From: Kofleriaceae bacterium
GTDB lineage: Bacteria > Myxococcota_A > Polyangia > Haliangiales > Haliangiaceae
Length of the DNA stretch: 64,000 nucleotides
Assembly: GCA_018058095.1 (NCBI GenBank)
Contig: JAGPCO010000012.1
Coordinates: forward strand, 1 to 64,000
Direction of reading: 5' to 3'
Under the pieces are notes generated by a model, which saw only the letters and a program-made list of their open reading frames with translations, searched no databases and was not told the origin of the DNA. This document shows, piece after piece, positions 48,774 to 61,097 of the stretch; position 1 is the stretch's first letter, and every line of letters starts with the position of its first letter. The translations under genes and the position numbers were made by a program.

Positions 48774-49382
48774 CTACATCGTGGCGCGGTGGGCCAGCGC
48801 GCGGGCGATCGTCGCCTGGTCGGTGTACTCGAGCTCGCCGCCGACCGGCAGGCCGGTGGCGATACGCGACACTTTCACGCCGAGCGGCTTGAGCAGCCGG
48901 GCCAGGTACATCGCGGTGGCCTCGCCCTCGACGGACGGGCTGGTGGCGAGGATGACCTCGGTCACCGCGGGTGGGCCACCGGGGCTGGACGGCGCCAGGC
49001 GCCGGACCAGCTCGGCCATGCGCAGGTCGTCGGGGCCGATGCCCTCGAGCGGCGACAAGAGGCCGTGCAGGACGTGGTACCGGCCGCGGAAGTGGCCGCC
49101 GCGCTCGATGGCGATCTGGTCGCTCGAGCTGGCGACCACGCAGATGACGTCGGGCTCGCGCCGGCCGTCGCTGCAGGTGCCGCACGGGTCGGACTCGGTC
49201 AGGTTCATGCAGACCGAACACATCCGCACGCGGTCGACCACCTCGACCAGCGCGCTGGCCAGGTCTCGCACCTGCTGCTTGGGCCCGCGCAGGAGGTGGA
49301 AGGCCAGCCGGGTCGCGCTCTTGTCGCCGATACCCGGCAGCCGGGCCAGCTCCTGGATCAGGCGGTGGATCGGATCGGCCAC
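48774..49382 (-). CDS. recR: Recombination mediator RecR
   Basis: A 202-residue RecR. The N-terminal helix-hairpin-helix is ELARLPGIGDKSATRLAFHL. The zinc finger is CSVCMNLTESDPCGTC. The Toprim domain has VILATSPSVEGEATAMYLA and the usual end SRIATGLPVGGELEYTD. With RecO/RecF it loads RecA on gapped DNA. It is the last gene of the classic dnaX-ybaB-recR order. It starts at GTG 49382. Confidence 0.96.
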   Translation of the reverse strand: MADPIHRLIQELARLPGIGDKSATRLAFHLLRGPKQQVRDLASALVEVVDRVRMCSVCMNLTESDPCGTCSDGRREPDVICVVASSSDQIAIERGGHFRGRYHVLHGLLSPLEGIGPDDLRMAELVRRLAPSSPGGPPAVTEVILATSPSVEGEATAMYLARLLKPLGVKVSRIATGLPVGGELEYTDQATIARALAHRATM

Positions 49383-49404
49383 GGCGACGCCTGCGGCCCG
49401 TCGC

Positions 49405-49743
49405 TCAGAACAGGCCCGGCGGCATGCCGGGGATGTTCATGCCGCCCATGAGGCCCGACATGCGCTTCTTGGACTCCTCGCGCACCTTGGCCGCGGCCTG
49501 GTTGACGGCGGCGATGATGAGGTCCTGCAGCATGCCGACGTCCGACGGATCGACGCAGGTCTTGTCGACGACGAGGCCGACCAGCTCGAACTCGCCGTTG
49601 ACGGTGGCGGTGACCATGCCGCCGCCGGCGCTGGCCTCGCAGGTGACCTTGGCCAGCTCGGCCTGGGCCTTCTGCATGTTGGCCTGCAGGGCCTGCGCTT
49701 GCTTCATGAGGGCGCCCAGGTCGGGCATCTTTCCGTTAGACAT
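49405..49743 (-). CDS. ybaB: YbaB/EbfC nucleoid-associated protein
   Basis: A 112-residue DNA-binding protein: LMKQAQALQANMQKAQAELA, VTCEASAGGGMVTATVNGEF and DLIIAAVNQAAAKVREES. It overlaps the dnaX stop by 8 nt and precedes recR by 22 nt, the usual arrangement in bacteria. Confidence 0.95.
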   Translation of the reverse strand: MSNGKMPDLGALMKQAQALQANMQKAQAELAKVTCEASAGGGMVTATVNGEFELVGLVVDKTCVDPSDVGMLQDLIIAAVNQAAAKVREESKKRMSGLMGGMNIPGMPPGLF

Positions 49744-51688
49744 CGGTCTTGATCTCCTTGATCTGGGCCCCGAAGGTCTGCATCACCAGCTTGGTTGCGG
49801 GGTGCGCACGGGCCTCGGCTTCGCGCTGCTTGCGCTCCTCGCTGGCCCGTTCGCGGTCGATTTCTAGCACCGAGCGCGCCGGCGCGCTCGCCGTTTCGTG
49901 CGCGTCGAGCAGGCGCACCGCGACGGCGTAGACCTGGCCGAAGTGCTCGCGCAGGAAGCTGCGCATCTCGTCGACCGCGCTCTTCTCGCGCGCCATCTCG
50001 CCCAGGCTGTGGAACTCGGCCGCGAAGCCGAGCTCGAGCGCGTCGCCGGTCCAGGCCAGGACGCGGGCGTGCTGGTAGTAGCCGAGCAGCGACAGGCGGC
50101 GCTTGGCGTCGAGGGCCGACAGCACGCCGGCCCAGGCGTTCTGGATCTCGGCCGGGCTGCGCGGGTGGGCGGCGCGGATGGGGGCGGCGGCAGGGGCGGC
50201 GGGGGCAGTGACAGCAGCAGCAGCAGCAGCTACGGGGGCAGCTACAGCCACAGGTGCAGCTACAGCCACAGGTGCAGCAGCAGCTACAGGTGCAGCTACA
50301 GCCACAGGGGCAGCCACAGGGGCAGCTACGGCCACAGGGGCAGCTACCGCGGCGGCCGCGGCAGCGGGGGCGGCGACAGCGACGGGGGCAGGCTGGGCCG
50401 CGGCGACGGGGGCGGAGCCGGCGGCGACGACGGGTGATGGCGCGGCCGACGAGCCACGACCGGGGCCGGGGCCGGGGCCGGGGCGGCCAGGGCCGGGTCC
50501 GGGGCGCGCGCCGCCGCCACCGCCGCCGCCGCCGCCGGCGGTGAGCCGGCGCTCGAGCGCGCCCAGGCGATCGATGAGGTCACCCAGCGGCAGCATCGGC
50601 TCGAGCGCGGCGACGTCGATCAGCGCGAAGTCGAGCACCAGGCGCGGCTGCATCGTCTTGCCGAGGTCGTCGCAGCAGCGCAGCATGCGCTCGAACATCT
50701 GCGTGACCCGGGCCGGGGTGATGGCGCCAGCCTCGCGCCCGATCTCGGCCCGCTCCTCGTCGGCGGCGTCGATCAGCTCGGGCCGGTCGGGCGCGGCCTG
50801 GGCCACCGCCACGTCACGCAGGTAGCGCACCACCGCGCGCGCGATCTGGATCTCGTCGACGCCGCGCTCGGCCGCCTGGTCGACCGCGGCCAGCGCCGGG
50901 GCGGCGTCGCCGGCGGTGACGGCGTGGACGATGGTGCGGGTCAGGGCGCGGTCGGCCACACCCAGCACCTCGGCCACGTCGCTCTCCTTGATCGTGGCCT
51001 GGCCGACGAAGGAGATGAGCTGGTCACACAGCGACAGCGCGTCGCGCACCGAGCCACCCGACTCGCGCACCAGCAGGCTGATCGCGCCTGGCTCGATGCT
51101 CAGCTCCTCGGCCGCGAAGATGCGGGTCAGGTGCTGGGCCAGCCGGCTGGCCGGGACCAGCTTGACGTCGTAGCGCTGGCAGCGCGACAGGATGGTGTTG
51201 GGCAGCTTGTGCGGCTCGGTCGTGGCCAGCACGAAGGTGACGTGCGGCGGCGGCTCCTCCAGCGTCTTGAGCAAGGCGTTGAACGCCTCGGTCGTCAGCA
51301 TGTGGACCTCGTCGATGACGTACACCTTCTTGCGCAGCACCGCCGGCTGGTAGCGGACCGACTCGGTCAGCTCGCGGATGGCGTCGATGCCGCGGTTGGA
51401 CGCGCCGTCCATCTCGATGTAGTCGACCGAGTTGCCGGCGGCGATGCCGGCGCAGGCCGAGCACGTCCCGCACGGCTCGGCGGTCGGGCCGCGCTCGCAG
51501 TTGAGCGCCTTGCCGAGGATGCGGGCCAGGGTCGTCTTGCCGACGCCGCGCGGGCCGCAGAACAGGAACGCGTGGTGGACCCGCCCGGTCGCGAAGGCGT
51601 TGGCCAGGGTGCGCGTGACGTGGTCCTGGCCGACGAGCTCGGAGAACGTCGTCGGGCGATACTTGCGGGCGAGGACCAGGTACGACAC
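49736..51688 (-). CDS. dnaX: DNA polymerase III subunit gamma/tau
   Basis: A 650-residue clamp-loader ATPase. Walker A GPRGVGKTT, the four-cysteine zinc module (Cys in NCERGPTAEPCGTCSACAG), DEXX box VYVIDEVHMLTT and SRC motif ILSRCQRYDVK are clear. Domain III extends to about residue 375. A low-complexity linker follows: a Gly run, Pro-Gly repeats and then about 90 residues of Val-Ala-Pro repeats (DNA about 50190-50360). The tau-like C-terminus follows that. No slippery A-run for programmed frameshifting was seen in the domain III region. The start is GTG 51688, with TAAGGT 9 nt upstream. Confidence 0.96.
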   Translation of the reverse strand: MSYLVLARKYRPTTFSELVGQDHVTRTLANAFATGRVHHAFLFCGPRGVGKTTLARILGKALNCERGPTAEPCGTCSACAGIAAGNSVDYIEMDGASNRGIDAIRELTESVRYQPAVLRKKVYVIDEVHMLTTEAFNALLKTLEEPPPHVTFVLATTEPHKLPNTILSRCQRYDVKLVPASRLAQHLTRIFAAEELSIEPGAISLLVRESGGSVRDALSLCDQLISFVGQATIKESDVAEVLGVADRALTRTIVHAVTAGDAAPALAAVDQAAERGVDEIQIARAVVRYLRDVAVAQAAPDRPELIDAADEERAEIGREAGAITPARVTQMFERMLRCCDDLGKTMQPRLVLDFALIDVAALEPMLPLGDLIDRLGALERRLTAGGGGGGGGGARPGPGPGRPGPGPGPGRGSSAAPSPVVAAGSAPVAAAQPAPVAVAAPAAAAAAVAAPVAVAAPVAAPVAVAAPVAAAAPVAVAAPVAVAAPVAAAAAAVTAPAAPAAAPIRAAHPRSPAEIQNAWAGVLSALDAKRRLSLLGYYQHARVLAWTGDALELGFAAEFHSLGEMAREKSAVDEMRSFLREHFGQVYAVAVRLLDAHETASAPARSVLEIDRERASEERKQREAEARAHPATKLVMQTFGAQIKEIKTDV

Positions 51689-51782
51689 GCGGCCTGGACC
51701 TTATCACCTGCCCACGGCGGTCGGGCGGCACCGGCCATCGCCTCGCCGCCCACGCGCAGCGCTCGCGCGGCGTGTGGCGCCG

Positions 51783-51818
51783 AAAAAAGTTCCGGGGGAG
51801 CGAACCTCGCTCCCCCGG
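51783..51818 (-). terminator. Intrinsic terminator after SRP RNA
   Basis: A perfect 12-bp stem (51792-51803 with 51807-51818, CCGGGGGAGCGA arm) and a 3-nt loop is followed on the minus strand by AACTTTTTT. It closes the SRP RNA transcript ahead of dnaX. Confidence 0.9.
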
Positions 51819-51828
51819 ATGAAAAAGT

Positions 51829-51910
<82 letters not shown>

Positions 51911-51956
51911 ATAATCGTGGGTGAGTTGCTGCAGGTGCCTTCGGGTCGACGGCAGG

Positions 51957-52047
<91 letters not shown>

Positions 52048-52109
52048 GTGACGTGCGAAACCAGCCAGACCTGCCAAGGAAGGGATCGGCTGGCATCAAG
52101 ATCAGAAAC

Positions 52110-52195
52110 TGGGGGAGAGGGAGGGATTCGAACCCTCGAGGCTTGCGCCTAACTGATTTCGAATCAGTCACCTTCGACCACTCGGACACCTCTCC
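52110..52195 (-). tRNA. tRNA-Ser(CGA)
   Basis: Class II tRNA with acceptor GGAGAGG/CCTCTCC, anticodon CGA in GATTCGAAATC, long variable arm and encoded CCA. The discriminator base is C rather than the usual G of serine tRNAs. It reads UCG. Confidence 0.95.
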
Positions 52196-52214
52196 GAAAA
52201 ACAAGGCCAGGGCC

Positions 52215-52733
52215 TCAGCCGGGATCGGAGCGGCCCGAACCGCCATCGCCACCTTCGCCTTTGCCGAAGGCCGGCCCGCGCCGGAGCTCGGCGAAAAACG
52301 CCCGCAACCCGGCCGCGGCCTGCTCGGCCAGCACGCCGGCTGTGACCTCGACGCGATGGTTGAGCCTGTCGTCGCTGACCAGCTGAAACAACGATGCCAC
52401 CGCCCCCGCCTTCGGGTTGGGACAGCCATAGACCAGCCGCCGAACCCGCGCATTGACGATCGCTCCCGCACACATCGGGCACGGCTCTTGGGTGACGTAT
52501 AACGTCCCCTCGACGCGCCATTGCCCGAGCGCCTGGGCCGCCGCACGGAGCGCGACGACCTCGGCGTGGGCGGTCGGGTCGCGGTCCACCTCACGGCGGT
52601 TGCGCCCGACTGCAAGCAAGTGATCCCCCACGACGATGGCAGCCCCGACTGGGACATCACCCGCGGCCGCCGCGGCCTGGGCTTCCCCGAGGGCCACGAG
52701 CATCCACGTCTCGTCGTGTGGGTGTTCACTCAT
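52215..52733 (-). CDS. tadA: tRNA-specific adenosine deaminase TadA
   Basis: A 172-residue deaminase that converts A34 of tRNA-Arg(ACG) to inosine. The zinc site is complete: HAE (56-58) and PCPMC (Cys85, Cys88), with GDVPVGAAIV near the N-terminus. The C-terminal 15 residues are a Gly-rich tail. The ATG at 52733 begins 3 nt after the last base of tRNA-Arg(ACG), the enzyme's only known bacterial tRNA substrate. There is no room for a promoter or a Shine-Dalgarno outside the tRNA, so the gene must be expressed from the tRNA transcript. Confidence 0.95.
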   Translation of the reverse strand: MSEHPHDETWMLVALGEAQAAAAAGDVPVGAAIVVGDHLLAVGRNRREVDRDPTAHAEVVALRAAAQALGQWRVEGTLYVTQEPCPMCAGAIVNARVRRLVYGCPNPKAGAVASLFQLVSDDRLNHRVEVTAGVLAEQAAAGLRAFFAELRRGPAFGKGEGGDGGSGRSDPG

Positions 52734-52736
52734 TCG

Positions 52737-52809
<73 letters not shown>

Positions 52810-52872
52810 AAAACTACTGGTTCATCGTGGAGTAACCCTCCACCAGAAAACGAAACGACTCGAGCGCCAACT

Positions 52873-52966
<94 letters not shown>

Positions 52967-53033
52967 TGGCGGGGAGCTTCTCGCACGACGAACGCGACAC
53001 CTGCGCAGCAACTATTCGTTTGTCAGTGCCTTT

Positions 53034-53117
<84 letters not shown>

Positions 53118-53184
53118 GGAGCCCCAGAGGTAGGCGGGTACTATATGGATCGCGGTTCCCTTGTAAAGGGGGTGCCGGGGCGAA

Positions 53185-54504
<1,320 letters not shown>

Positions 54505-54544
54505 CGGGTGCCTCGTTTGCCGACGACGAAGCGCCGGCCCGCGC

Positions 54545-54573
54545 ACGCTACGGCGCCTCGGGCTCGCGTGCAA
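54545..54573 (-). promoter_or_regulatory. Promoter of serS
   Basis: The minus strand reads TTGCAC (54573-54568), 17 nt and TAGCGT (54550-54545). It gives a leader of about 35 nt with a Shine-Dalgarno, and could serve the whole serS-tRNA region. Confidence 0.55.
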
Positions 54574-54629
54574 GCTGGGCCGGGCCCGGTCCGGGCGCGC
54601 CCCGGCGCGACTTTCGCGTCGTCGCAGAG

Positions 54630-54635
54630 TATGAT
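54630..54635 (+). promoter_or_regulatory. -10 element of the zinc-ribbon/TPR gene
   Basis: TATGAT lies 7 nt before the ATG at 54643. The alternative ATG at 54631 lies inside the hexamer. Confidence 0.45.
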
Positions 54636-54642
54636 TTTCGCG

Positions 54643-57600
54643 ATGATCGAGGTCGCCTGTTCGGCGTGCGGCAACCTGCTCCGGTTGGCCGAGGCCGACG
54701 TCCCAGTCGCTGGCAAGTCGGTGAGCTGCCCGAGCTGCAAGGCCCGGATCGTCATCCCAGCGTCGGAGGTGGCCGACCTGCCCGCGCCGGCGCGGCCGGG
54801 CCGGGGCCCCGATCTGACCGACCTGCCCGCGCCCAAGGCTCCGGCTGGGACCGGGAAGCCGGTGGCGCCGCCGACCCGGCCGTCGGCGCCGGCGCTGCCC
54901 GTCGGCGGCAAGGGGCCGCCGGCCATCGACCTGAGCGACCTGCCCGCGCCCAAGGGGCCATCGGCGGGGCCGGCCAACCTGCCCGCGCCCAAGGGGCCGC
55001 CGTCGATCGGCCTGACCGACCTGCCCGCGCCCAAGGGGCCGGCGGCGACGGCGACGCCGACGCTGGCGGGCCTGTCGGACCTGCCCGCGCCCAAGCGCGC
55101 GGCCACGCCCGGCGTGACCGATCTGCCGATGCCCAAGCGCCCGGCCACCCCCGCGAGCGCTGGCCCCGGTCCCGGCCCCGGTGCTGGCCCCGGCCCCGGT
55201 GCTGGCCCAGGTGGCAAGGGACCGCCCGGGCTGACCGACCTGCTGGCGCCCAAGGGGCCCAGCCCGGCGGCGATGCCGACGGTGGGCGCGGCGGGCCGCG
55301 GCCCCGATCTGCCGATGCCGAAGCGGCAGTCCGTGCCGGCCGTGCCGCCGGCCACGCCCGGCGCCGACGGCAAGCGCGCCGCCACCGTGCTCGGCACGCC
55401 GATCGGGCCGGCGCCAGGGCCGGCGCCCGGTCCAGGCCGACCGCCGGCGACCGCGGCCGAGGTGCTGGCGACCGCCACCGCGGCGCGGCGACCGTCGCCG
55501 CTGGCCGGCGCCGAGCCGGCGCCGTCCAAGCCGGTCGCGAGCGGGCTCGAGGCGGCGCGCGACGACCTGCTGGCGCCCAAGGGCTTCTTCGATGACCTGC
55601 CGGTGCCGGTCGGGCCGAGCGCACGTGGCGCGACCGACCTGCCCGCCCCCAAGGGCTTCTTCGACGACCTGCCGCGCCCGGCCGCGGCCGCGTCGCAAAA
55701 CCTGGCCGACCTGCCGGCGCCCAAGGGCTTCTTCGACGATCTGCCGATGCCGAGCGATGGTGCGTCGGGGTCCGAGGTCGTCGGCGCCACGCCGCCGCCG
55801 CCGCTCGACCTCGACGACCTCGATCTCGGCCTGCCGTCGGCGGGTCCGCCGGTGACCCGCGCCAAGGGCCCGTCCACCGCACCGACCCAGCTGGCCGGCC
55901 GCGCCGCCGGACCGGCGCCGATGCTCGACCTCGGCGACGCCAGCGCGCCGCTCGACCTCACGCTGGGCGATGGCCCGGCCGCACCGGGCCGCAGCGACGA
56001 CGGCGGCGGCTACGACGAGCTCGACCTGCCGACGGCCACACCGGTGGTGGGCGCGGCGGTGGCCGGCAAGGCCTCGGGCGTCGCCTTCAAGCCATCGGCC
56101 CCCGGCACTCGACCGCGGGCGAGCGACCCGCCGCCGATCTCCAGCAGCGACGGTGCGCTCGAGCTCGAAGGCGCGCCGCAGGCGCGTGCAGCCGAGCGCA
56201 AGCCGGCCGCCCGGTCCGCCCCGGCCAGCGAGGCCGCGGCCGCCTCGCCGGCCCGACGCCGACGGCGCCTCACCCTGCTGCTCGCCGCCGGCCTCGGCGT
56301 CGCGGCGGTGGGTGGCGGCGGCTTCTTCGCCTACTCGCGCTGGCAGGCCGGCGTGCAGCGCAAGGAGAATCTCGCGCGCAAGCTGCTCGAGGCGCGCGCG
56401 GCCCTGAGCGCCGACGATCCGGGCCACTGGAAGCGGGCCATCAGCGCCGGCACGGCGGCGATCGAGCTGGGCGGCCCCACCGCCGAGGCGGTCGGCATCA
56501 CCGCGCAGGCCATGCTGGCCGCGGCCTTCGACGACGGCGACAGCGCGGCGCAGCGGCAGGCGGCGGCCAAGGCGCTGCTGGCCCGGCCGCGCGCGGCCAG
56601 CCACGTCGAGCTGACCAAGGCGCAGGCGCTGATGGCGCTGGCCGACGGTCAGGCCGGGCGCGCGGTCGAGCGCCTCGCGCCGCTGGCCAAGGCGGCGCCC
56701 GGCGACGCCAACGTCAACTTGTACCTCGGCTGGGCCGCGCTCGCCGCCGGCGACGCCCCCACCGCAATCGCCGCGTTCTCGGCCTCGGCCGCGGCCCTGC
56801 CCAAGCGCGACCTGCCGGCCCTGTTCGGCCGGGCCCAGGCCCGGGTCGTCATCGGCGACTTCGCCGGCGCCAGCACCGACCTGGGCCTGGTGCTCGAGCG
56901 CAACCGCGACCACGTCGGCGCTCAGGTCGAGCTGGCGGTGGCCACGCCGACGCCCGACTACGCCCGGCGTGAGAGCGACATGCTGGCGCTGCTGGCGCGC
57001 AAGGACCTCGACCGGGCCGACCCGCGCCAGGTCGCGCGGGCCTGGCGGCTGGCCGCCGACGACGCCCGCCGAGCCGGCCGGTTCGACGCCGCGCGCGACC
57101 GCTACCGCAAGGCGCAGGCGCTGGCCCCGCTCGATCTCGCCGCCATCACCGGCCAGGCCGAGCTCGAGATGCAGGAGGGCAAGCTCGAGCCGGCGGCCGA
57201 GCTGGTCGAGCGCGCGCTCAAGATCTCGGCCACCGACGTCGACGCCAACCTGGCGGCGCTCGAGCTCGAGCTGCGCACCAGCAAGCTGGCCGAGGCCGAG
57301 ACCCGCATCGGCGAGCTGCGCGGCCGGGTCCCGCCGCTGTCCCAGCCGCAGCAGAAGGCGCGGCTGGCCTTCCTGCGCGGCCGCTGGCTCGAGGCGCAGG
57401 CCGGGCGCGAGGAGGAGGCGATCGCCGCCTACGCCGACGCTCACCCGGCCGGCAGCTTCGACCTCCCGGCCGGCCTGGCCGCCGCCACCCTGCTCGGCAA
57501 GATGGCCGACAAGGCGACGCCGGCCGACGCCGCCGCCCTGCGCAAGCGCGCCGACGAGGTGCTGGCCCCGGCGGCCGAGCAGGCGCGCAAGGACGCCGGC

Positions 57601-58733
57601 CTGGCGCTGACGCTCGGCATCGGCTACCTGCGCGCCGGCAACCCGCCCCGCGCCGAGGAGTGGCTGCGCGACGCGCTGGCGGCGCGGCCCGCCGACGTCG
57701 AGGCGCACTTCCAGCTCGGCCAGGCGCTGCTCGGTCAGCAGCGCATGACCGAGGGCCTGGCCAGCCTGGCCCGGGCCTTCGAGCTCGACGCCACCCGCAT
57801 CGACATCGGCCTCGAGCTGGCCCGCAGCTACGAGGCGGCCGGGCGCGCCGCCGACGCCGGCGCGATGTACGACAAGCTGCTGGTCGCGCCCGAGGTCAGC
57901 ATCGACCTGCGCGGACGGGCCGGGCGCTTCTTCGCGCGCGGCGGCCAGCTCGACAAGGCGAGCGCGCAGGCCGAGAAGATCCTCGAGGCCGATCCGCAGC
58001 ACTCGGCCGGCCTGTACCTGCAGGGCATCGTCCTGCTCGACCAGCTCAAGAAGGTGGACGAGGCGCGCCGCTCGCTCAAGGCGGCGACCACCGCCGACCC
58101 CGACCCGGAGTACTGGGTCGCGCTCGGCCGCGCGTGTGAGCTGCTGGCGGCCCAGAGCGGTGACACCCGCTTCAAGGACGAGGCGCTGCGCGCGTACGAC
58201 GACGCGCTGGCCGCGCTCGGCCCGACGCCGGCGCTGGCGGCGCCGGTGGCGTTCGCGGCCCAGCTCGGCAGCGGGCGCCTGCAGCTCGACGCCCGCCAGT
58301 ACGACAAGGCGGTGGCCGCGCTCGAGGCCGCCGACAAGCTGCGCGGGGGCGACGCCGACGCGCTGTACCTGCTCGGGCTGGCTCACTACGAGCTGGGGCA
58401 CGCCCGGGAGTCCATCGCCTACCTGGTCCGGGCCATGGCGGCGCGGCCGCGCGCCGACGGCTACTACCGGCTGGCCCTGATGTACTACGCGGCCAACCAG
58501 GCCGGGCCGGCGGCGTCGGCCTACACCCAGGCGACCAAGCTCGGCCTCGCCGACGAGGCGGCCGGGGCCAAGGTGCCGTGGCTGACCGAGGCGCTGTACA
58601 ACCTCGGCAACCTCGAGTCGTCGCGCAACAACGACGGCGGCGCGTGCCGGGCCTGGAACCAGTACCTGGCGCGCAACCCGACCAACCAGGCGCTGATCAA
58701 CGAGGTCAAGCGGCTGATGCTCGGCCTGCGCGG

Positions 58734-58740
<7 letters not shown>
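54643..58740 (+). CDS. Zinc-ribbon, LPAPK-repeat, single-TM, TPR giant protein
   Basis: A 1365-residue protein. The N-terminal zinc ribbon (CSACG and CPSC within the first 35 residues) is followed by about 500 residues of disordered linker. The linker carries many copies of DLPAPK/DLPMPK, three of them extended to [12 protein letters not shown] helix lies at about 545-565 ([20 protein letters not shown]), and about 780 residues of TPR-type helices follow outside the membrane. Zinc ribbon plus linker plus TM plus periplasmic repeats recalls trans-envelope gliding proteins such as GltJ/GltI of Myxococcus in layout only. No homology claim is made. Divergent from serS. Confidence 0.65.
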
Positions 58741-59399
<659 letters not shown>

Positions 59400-59413
59400 C
59401 GCCGAGCCCGGTG

Positions 59414-59419
59414 TACGCT
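59414..59419 (+). promoter_or_regulatory. -10 element of the acyl-CoA synthetase-selB unit
   Basis: TACGCT lies 7 nt before the ATG at 59427. Confidence 0.45.
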
Positions 59420-59426
59420 GCGGTCG

Positions 59427-61097
59427 ATGTTGCAACGGCTACGCAAGGCGACCAGAGGTGCGGCGCTGGCGGCCCGGGTGATGCGCACGTCGGGGCTGCT
59501 CGGCGCGCTGCGGCCGACGACGTGGCCGGGCTTCGCCCGCCAGGCCCGGCGGGTCCCGGTCGGGCCGGGCCTGGCCGTGATGTTCCACGCCCACAACACC
59601 CCGGCCAAGGAGTGCCTGGTCGAGCTGCGCGCCGACGGCAGCCGGCGCAGCCTGAGCTGGGGCGAGTTCGAGGCGTCGATCAACCAGCTGGCGCACGCGC
59701 TCCTGGCCCGCGGCCTGGCCCCGGGCGCCGGGGTGGCGATCATGCTTCCCAACGGCATCGACTACCTGATCGTCCAGCAGGCGCTGGTCCGGGTCGGCGG
59801 AGTCGCGGTGCAGATCGGGTACCGGCTCAAGGCCGGCGAGATCACCTACATCCTCGGCAACGCCGAGCCGGCGGTGACCGTGGTCGACGCCGCCTACGCG
59901 GCGGTGATGGACGAGGCCCGGGCCCAGGCCGGCACCACCACGCCGGTCATCGTCACCAGCACCGGCACCGGCGCGGCCGGCGTGGACGCCGCGCACACGC
60001 GCTGGGACGAGGCGCTGGCCGGGCAGCCGACGACGGCGCCGGCGCAGCGCGGCCCCGACCAGGGCGGCGTCATCGTCTACACCTCGGGCACCACCGGCAA
60101 GCCGAAGGGCGCCAAGCGGTCGTGGCGACAGACCGGGTACGACTCGATCGGCGACATGTTCGCGCAGTGCGGCTTCCGCACCGACGACCGCCACCTCGTG
60201 GTGTGCCCGCTCTACCACAGCGCCGCGCCGGCCTTCGTGGCGATGATGATGGCGCTCGGCGCCACCTGCGTCCTGCTCGAGCACTTCGAGCCGGAGGCCG
60301 TGCTGGCGACGATCGCGCGCGAACGCATCACCTGCTCGATGATGGTGCCGACCATGCTCGGCCGCCTGGCCGCGGTCCCGCCCGAGGTGCGGCGCCGCCA
60401 CGACACGTCGTCGCTGCGCTGGGTCATGAGCGGCGCCGCGCCGCTGCCGACGGAGACGGCGCGGCGCTTCCAGGACCAGTTCGGTCCGATCCTGTGGAAC
60501 TTCTACGGCGCGACCGAGACCGGCCTGGTCACGATGGCCGGCCCGGCCGACCACGTCGCCCGCCCAGGCACCATCGGCCGCCCCATGCGCGGCAACGAGA
60601 TCGTGCTGCTCGACGAGGCCGGCCGGCCGGTCGCCGACGGCGAGATCGGCGAGCTGTACGCCCGCAACAGCACGATGATCAGCGGCTACCACCGCAACCA
60701 CGAGGCGACGTCGTCGTCGATGAAGGACGGCTTCTTCTCGGTCGGTGATCTGGGCCGGCGCGACGCCGACGGCTACTACTACCTGGAGTCGCGCAAGCAC
60801 GACATGGTGATCTCGGGCGGGGTCAACATCTACCCGCGCGAGATCGAGGACCACCTCATGACCCACCCGGCGGTGCTCGACGTCGCGGTGGTCGGGGTGC
60901 CCGACCCCGACTGGGGCGAGTCGCTGCGGGCGTACGTGGTGGTGCGGCCGGGGCAGGCGCTGGCCGAGGCCGAGGTGGTCGACTTCTGCCGGGCCCACCT
61001 GGCTGACTACAAGCGGCCGCGCTCGGTCCACTTCCTGCCCGAGCTGCCGCGCAACCCGACCGGCAAGATCCTCAAGCGCGAGCTGCGCGCGCTGTGA
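59427..61097 (+). CDS. Acyl-CoA synthetase (AMP-forming)
   Basis: A 556-residue adenylate-forming enzyme. The P-loop-like motif is [18 protein letters not shown]5 is [11 protein letters not shown]. The hinge region is [15 protein letters not shown], followed by [18 protein letters not shown]. The catalytic Lys is in [11 protein letters not shown]. Acyl substrate cannot be told from sequence by eye; medium or long-chain acids are likely. Its stop overlaps the selB start (GTGA), an unexpected partnership. Confidence 0.92.
   Translation: MLQRLRKATRGAALAARVMRTSGLLGALRPTTWPGFARQARRVPVGPGLAVMFHAHNTPAKECLVELRADGSRRSLSWGEFEASINQLAHALLARGLAPGAGVAIMLPNGIDYLIVQQALVRVGGVAVQIGYRLKAGEITYILGNAEPAVTVVDAAYAAVMDEARAQAGTTTPVIVTSTGTGAAGVDAAHTRWDEALAGQPTTAPAQRGPDQGGVIVYTSGTTGKPKGAKRSWRQTGYDSIGDMFAQCGFRTDDRHLVVCPLYHSAAPAFVAMMMALGATCVLLEHFEPEAVLATIARERITCSMMVPTMLGRLAAVPPEVRRRHDTSSLRWVMSGAAPLPTETARRFQDQFGPILWNFYGATETGLVTMAGPADHVARPGTIGRPMRGNEIVLLDEAGRPVADGEIGELYARNSTMISGYHRNHEATSSSMKDGFFSVGDLGRRDADGYYYLESRKHDMVISGGVNIYPREIEDHLMTHPAVLDVAVVGVPDPDWGESLRAYVVVRPGQALAEAEVVDFCRAHLADYKRPRSVHFLPELPRNPTGKILKRELRAL

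Noticed and set aside
50500-50700. Programmed frameshift site making a dnaX gamma form
   Set aside because: No A-rich slippery heptamer with a following hairpin was found; a full-length product is assumed.
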